From NCBI GenBank assembly GCA_023145395.1, contig JAGLDW010000273.1:1-9181 (forward strand): a stretch of DNA of 9,181 nt. Reading direction: 5' to 3'. Below the pieces are notes generated by a model. It did no database searches, was not told the origin of the DNA, and was given only the letters and a program-made list of their open reading frames with translations. The translations under genes were made by a program, and so were the position numbers. Origin of the DNA: Lentisphaeria bacterium. Its GTDB lineage: Bacteria; Verrucomicrobiota; Lentisphaeria; Oligosphaerales; Lenti-02. Positions 6,946 to 9,181 of the stretch are shown here, in pieces (within the stretch, counting starts at the first letter, position 1; each line of letters opens with the position of its first letter).

Positions 6946-7209
6946 TCCACATCTCCGATTTTCGTTTCAAAATGCTGAATCACAGGCTACATGCCCAAAC
7001 ATGGACACTAACTGTGCTTTCTATACATACAGAATGCCGCCGCGCAAGTCCATCCGGACAGAATTGAGCCGCTGGCTCCTGCATTGCCATCGCCCTTGCA
7101 GTGTGATAGGTTCCAAACGTGGATTTTCGACGAGAGATATTCGTGCGCATTTTGGAAGCACTGAAGGCGGACTGTCAAGCACACCGAAGACCAAGGAACC
7201 CTCGAGAAC
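6946..7209. other. Divergent intergenic region between oxidoreductase and rsmE
   Basis: These 264 bases separate two divergent genes and should hold promoters for both. Apart from the candidate - strand promoter listed separately, I see only short imperfect repeats (GTCC-ATCC-GGAC at 7048-7059; CTGCA/TGCAG near 7078-7100). There is no convincing + strand promoter, no small gene and no riboswitch-like structure. Confidence 0.5.
7020..7047 (-). promoter_or_regulatory. Candidate promoter of the oxidoreductase gene
   Basis: On the - strand TTGCGC (7042-7047) and TATAGA (7020-7025) are 16 bases apart, a fair match to sigma-70 -35/-10 boxes. This would give a leader of roughly 65 bases before ATG 6945. 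The assignment rests on motif fit only. Confidence 0.3.
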
Positions 7210-7947
7210 ATGCAGGTTCGCTGTTTTTATTCCGAATCCATCCCAGAGGCGGAGGAGGCATTTGAGCTTTCTGCCGACGAAGCCCGCCACGCTGCGGGGG
7301 TGCTGCGCCTGACGGCGGGAGATTTGATTCGTCTGACAGACGGACGCGGATGTCGCGCGGAGGCACGCGTCGTTGAAGTGACCAGGCCGCGCCACCCTCA
7401 GGTACTCTGTCGGATCGAGACACGCACCGTCGTCGAGCCGCCCTCCCCCGCAATCCGTCTGTATGTCGCCCCCCCCCGTGGGAAGACCATGAATCTGGTG
7501 CTGCGCTCTGCCACCGAACTGGGCGTGACACGAATCACGCCCATTCTCTGCCATTATGGAGTTTCGCGTCCGGACAAGAAAGGTGGCGGCAAGGCTGTCT
7601 GGCGGAGTGAACTAGTCGCTGCGCTGAAGCAATCGGGCAATCCGTTTCTACCCGTTCTTGACGGTGCTGTGCCTTTCGACGAAGCACTTCGCAACGCGGA
7701 GGAGCCTGGTGTGTACGGGCATGTTCCGGAAGAGGAGGGGAAGCATGGCGCCTTGCCGCCTGACGGCGCCGTCGGTGTCTGGGTTGGCCCGGAGGGAGGA
7801 TTCTCCGACCAGGAACTGCTGGCGTTGCAGACTGCGAACTTCGCAGCCATCTCCGTGGGACCCTGGGTGCTACGGGTCGAAACCGCCGTCACCGCGCTCC
7901 TGGCATGGGTGCATGGACATATCGAAAACACGGGAACCCTCCTATGA
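7210..7947 (+). CDS. rsmE: 16S rRNA (uracil(1498)-N(3))-methyltransferase RsmE
   Basis: This is a 245-residue SPOUT-fold methyltransferase that uses S-adenosylmethionine to methylate N3 of U1498 in 16S rRNA of the small ribosomal subunit. The N-terminal part (RCFYSES, LSADEARHAAGVLRLTAGD) is the PUA-like RNA-binding domain. From about residue 82 the SPOUT domain follows, with ATELGVTRITPI, KQSGNPFLP, the SAM-binding loop VGPEGGFSDQEL (GPEGG at 193-197) and the knot motif SVGPWVLRVETAVTALL (217-232). The usual first arginine of GPRxLRxET is Trp219 here. The ATG at 7210 has only a weak AAGGAA 11 bases upstream. Its TGA overlaps the ATG of the next gene, indicating translational coupling. Confidence 0.94.
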   Translation: MQVRCFYSESIPEAEEAFELSADEARHAAGVLRLTAGDLIRLTDGRGCRAEARVVEVTRPRHPQVLCRIETRTVVEPPSPAIRLYVAPPRGKTMNLVLRSATELGVTRITPILCHYGVSRPDKKGGGKAVWRSELVAALKQSGNPFLPVLDGAVPFDEALRNAEEPGVYGHVPEEEGKHGALPPDGAVGVWVGPEGGFSDQELLALQTANFAAISVGPWVLRVETAVTALLAWVHGHIENTGTLL

Positions 7948-8732
7948 TCCACTGTGCTCTGAGAGTTGATGATCAGGACTGGCGTGTGTGGCTGGACACA
8001 TTGCCGAGTTGTCGCTGGTGCCGTGAGATCGAAATCTCGATGGAGCTTGTCGATCAGGAGCCCGATCTGGGTGCAGTCGTTGGACGCGTAGGGCTCGGAG
8101 TGGCTCATGTCCGGCACCTGCTGCCCATGCAGACGGCACCCTACGTGGCCGAGAGCGGCTTGGGGGGGAGATCATCGTTCATCGCGGGCGTAGTTCGTTC
8201 CCTGCAACGCTGCGCCGCGCTGGGTGCTAGAGGCGTGAGCCTGGAGATGGGGTTGGACCGCATCGACAACAACGACGTGGAAGATGGAATCCAGATCCGG
8301 ACGGAATTTCTCGACGCAGTGCTATCCGGCGTCCCGTTGGAGAATCTTTCCTTGGCGCTCATCGTGCGCTACCCGGCCTCGTTTCCAGGATCACGAGCCT
8401 GGGACCTCGCGGCAAACGTTGTCCACGGTATCGAATCGGATGCCTGCGTGCTCGCCCTGGATGTGATGCTGGACGACGTGGGAGATGACGAAGCGTTTGG
8501 GAGCCTACTTCGCTCCTGGGCTTCCGTGCTCGGCGTACTTCGCTTCCACTGCCCCTATCCCGAAGGTGAGATTCCAGGCGACGAAACAATCGCCCACTGT
8601 GCACAGATGCTGCGACGCCTCGGCTGGCGGGGCACGGTTGTCTTCTGTTTCACGAATGCAGATGCGTCGGTCGCCAAGGATATCTGCACACTTGCGGATC
8701 AGTGGGCAACCCTCTTTTCGGAAAAGAAATGA
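7944..8732 (+). CDS. Uncharacterised protein, possibly a degenerate xylose isomerase-like TIM barrel
   Basis: I do not recognise this 262-residue protein with certainty. Its pattern of alternating hydrophobic strands and amphipathic helices resembles the sugar phosphate isomerase/epimerase (xylose isomerase-like TIM barrel) superfamily. GLGVAHVRHLLP (about 50-61) sits where such proteins have their first histidine strand. R-x-x-x-x-x-x-x-x-x-LGARGVSLEMG (about 86-103) fits the second, VLALDVML (169-176) the lcxDxxH strand, VLRFHCPYP (198-206) the HxxD strand, and LGWRGTVVFCF the last strand. Several metal-ligand positions appear changed; for example the last strand lacks the expected Glu. No signal peptide or membrane segment is seen. 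ATG 7944 overlaps the rsmE stop (ATGA), so it is co-transcribed with rsmE. It could instead belong to an unrelated family. Confidence 0.6.
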   Translation: MIHCALRVDDQDWRVWLDTLPSCRWCREIEISMELVDQEPDLGAVVGRVGLGVAHVRHLLPMQTAPYVAESGLGGRSSFIAGVVRSLQRCAALGARGVSLEMGLDRIDNNDVEDGIQIRTEFLDAVLSGVPLENLSLALIVRYPASFPGSRAWDLAANVVHGIESDACVLALDVMLDDVGDDEAFGSLLRSWASVLGVLRFHCPYPEGEIPGDETIAHCAQMLRRLGWRGTVVFCFTNADASVAKDICTLADQWATLFSEKK

Positions 8733-8801
8733 GGCAGGAGAGGAAATCGATCCCGGTCCCGATTCCGATGGCGAGCAGGACAAGAAAACGGAGAGAAGAC
8801 G

Positions 8802-9181
8802 ATGCTGAACGAAGTTCTTGGGCGGGTGGATGTCAATCGAATGAGTCGGGATCTATTTCACACCTGCAGTACCCCCCTGCCCTTCCGCAAAGTCAACCAT
8901 ACTGTCTCCGGACACGAGAAATGCACGCTGGACGAGATGGACGATTTTCTGCAGGGAGAACTGGAAAGCATCGGTCTGACTGTCGAGCGTGCACCTTTTC
9001 AGATTCAGGCACTCCGCTGCGACAGCACGAAGCCGCTTCACCACTGGTACTCCAAACCCATGCCGGAAGACCCATTCCACACCGCATGCAACCTGGAAGT
9101 GGCGCTTCCCGGGCGCGAGTTTCCCGAGGAAATCATCCAGCTTGTCTCGCATAAGGATTCGATGAGCTGGATCGACTCCCC
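8802..9181 (+). CDS. M28-family-type zinc peptidase, N-terminal fragment
   Basis: The first 126 residues of a gene that runs off the window end. After a helical start (MLNEVLGRVDVNRMSRDLFH) comes a segment HTVSGHEKCTLDEMDDFL, typical of aminopeptidases that open with a short cap region. It is followed by the strand pair ACNLEVALPGRE and EEIIQLVSHKDSMSWIDS. His117 and Asp119 in SHKDS match the HxD zinc-ligand/catalytic pair of M28 peptidases. The bridging Asp, the catalytic Glu pair and the later ligands would lie beyond base 9181. GGAG (8790-8793) is 8 bases before the ATG. No signal peptide is apparent, suggesting a cytoplasmic aminopeptidase-like enzyme. It starts 69 bases after the TIM-barrel-like gene, so it may share its transcript. 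The family call rests on a short stretch; M20/M42-like peptidases are alternatives. Confidence 0.72.
   Translation, partial: MLNEVLGRVDVNRMSRDLFHTCSTPLPFRKVNHTVSGHEKCTLDEMDDFLQGELESIGLTVERAPFQIQALRCDSTKPLHHWYSKPMPEDPFHTACNLEVALPGREFPEEIIQLVSHKDSMSWIDS

Noticed and set aside
7858..7887. Trp219 instead of Arg in the GPRxLRxET motif of RsmE
   Set aside because: As far as I recall this position varies in the family (Arg, Lys, Asn, Leu and others), and the rest of the knot motif is intact, so loss of activity is not suggested.
8702..9154. 150-residue + strand frame overlapping the peptidase start
   Set aside because: The alternative frame starting at 8802 has a good ribosome binding site and peptidase motifs, while this frame has none.

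Overview
The window is an ordinary chromosomal stretch, GC-rich by eye, from a bacterium that carries a V/A-type (vacuolar/archaeal-like) rotary ATPase. About 60% of it (positions 1-5703) is one + strand operon. In order it encodes the C-terminal end of subunit A, then subunit B, a peripheral-stalk subunit E, a short DUF2764-like protein, central-stalk subunit D, membrane subunit I and proteolipid subunit K. The genes overlap by 4-8 bases or are separated by less than 40, so they are almost certainly co-transcribed and partly translationally coupled. Recognisable C, F and G subunits are absent from the part seen. This reduced set with a DUF2764 protein is the kind known from Chlamydiae, spirochaetes and Bacteroidetes. 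The order A-B-E-DUF2764-D-I-K differs from the E-DUF2764-A-B-D-I-K order I recall for those groups.

Positions 5704-5928 are a convergent intergenic region. It holds a perfect 13-bp palindromic hairpin and, on the - strand, an open reading tail with one membrane-like segment that continues in frame past the stop codon of the next gene. The next gene (5929-6945, - strand) is a Gfo/Idh/MocA-family NAD(P)-dependent oxidoreductase. A divergent 264-bp gap (6946-7209) with a candidate - strand promoter separates it from a second + strand cluster. That cluster contains rsmE (16S rRNA m3U1498 methyltransferase), a 262-aa protein coupled to it by an ATGA overlap that looks like a degenerate xylose-isomerase-like TIM barrel, and the start of an M28-type metallopeptidase cut by the window end.

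The reduced V-ATPase plus a Gfo/Idh oxidoreductase and a TIM-barrel protein fits the PVC superphylum or neighbouring uncultured phyla (Lentisphaerota, Verrucomicrobiota, Hydrogenedentota-like). This is an inference from gene content only.

Functionally, A/B form the catalytic head, D the rotor shaft, E the stator stalk, I the ion half-channels and K the rotor ring. The residues seen in K match the known sodium-binding set of Enterococcus hirae NtpK, so a Na+-coupled enzyme is a reasonable hypothesis. I see no mobile element, CRISPR array, tRNA, rRNA or obviously new system. The most interesting points are the permuted operon with the short DUF2764 protein, the Na+-type ligand set in K, and the membrane-like tail after the oxidoreductase.
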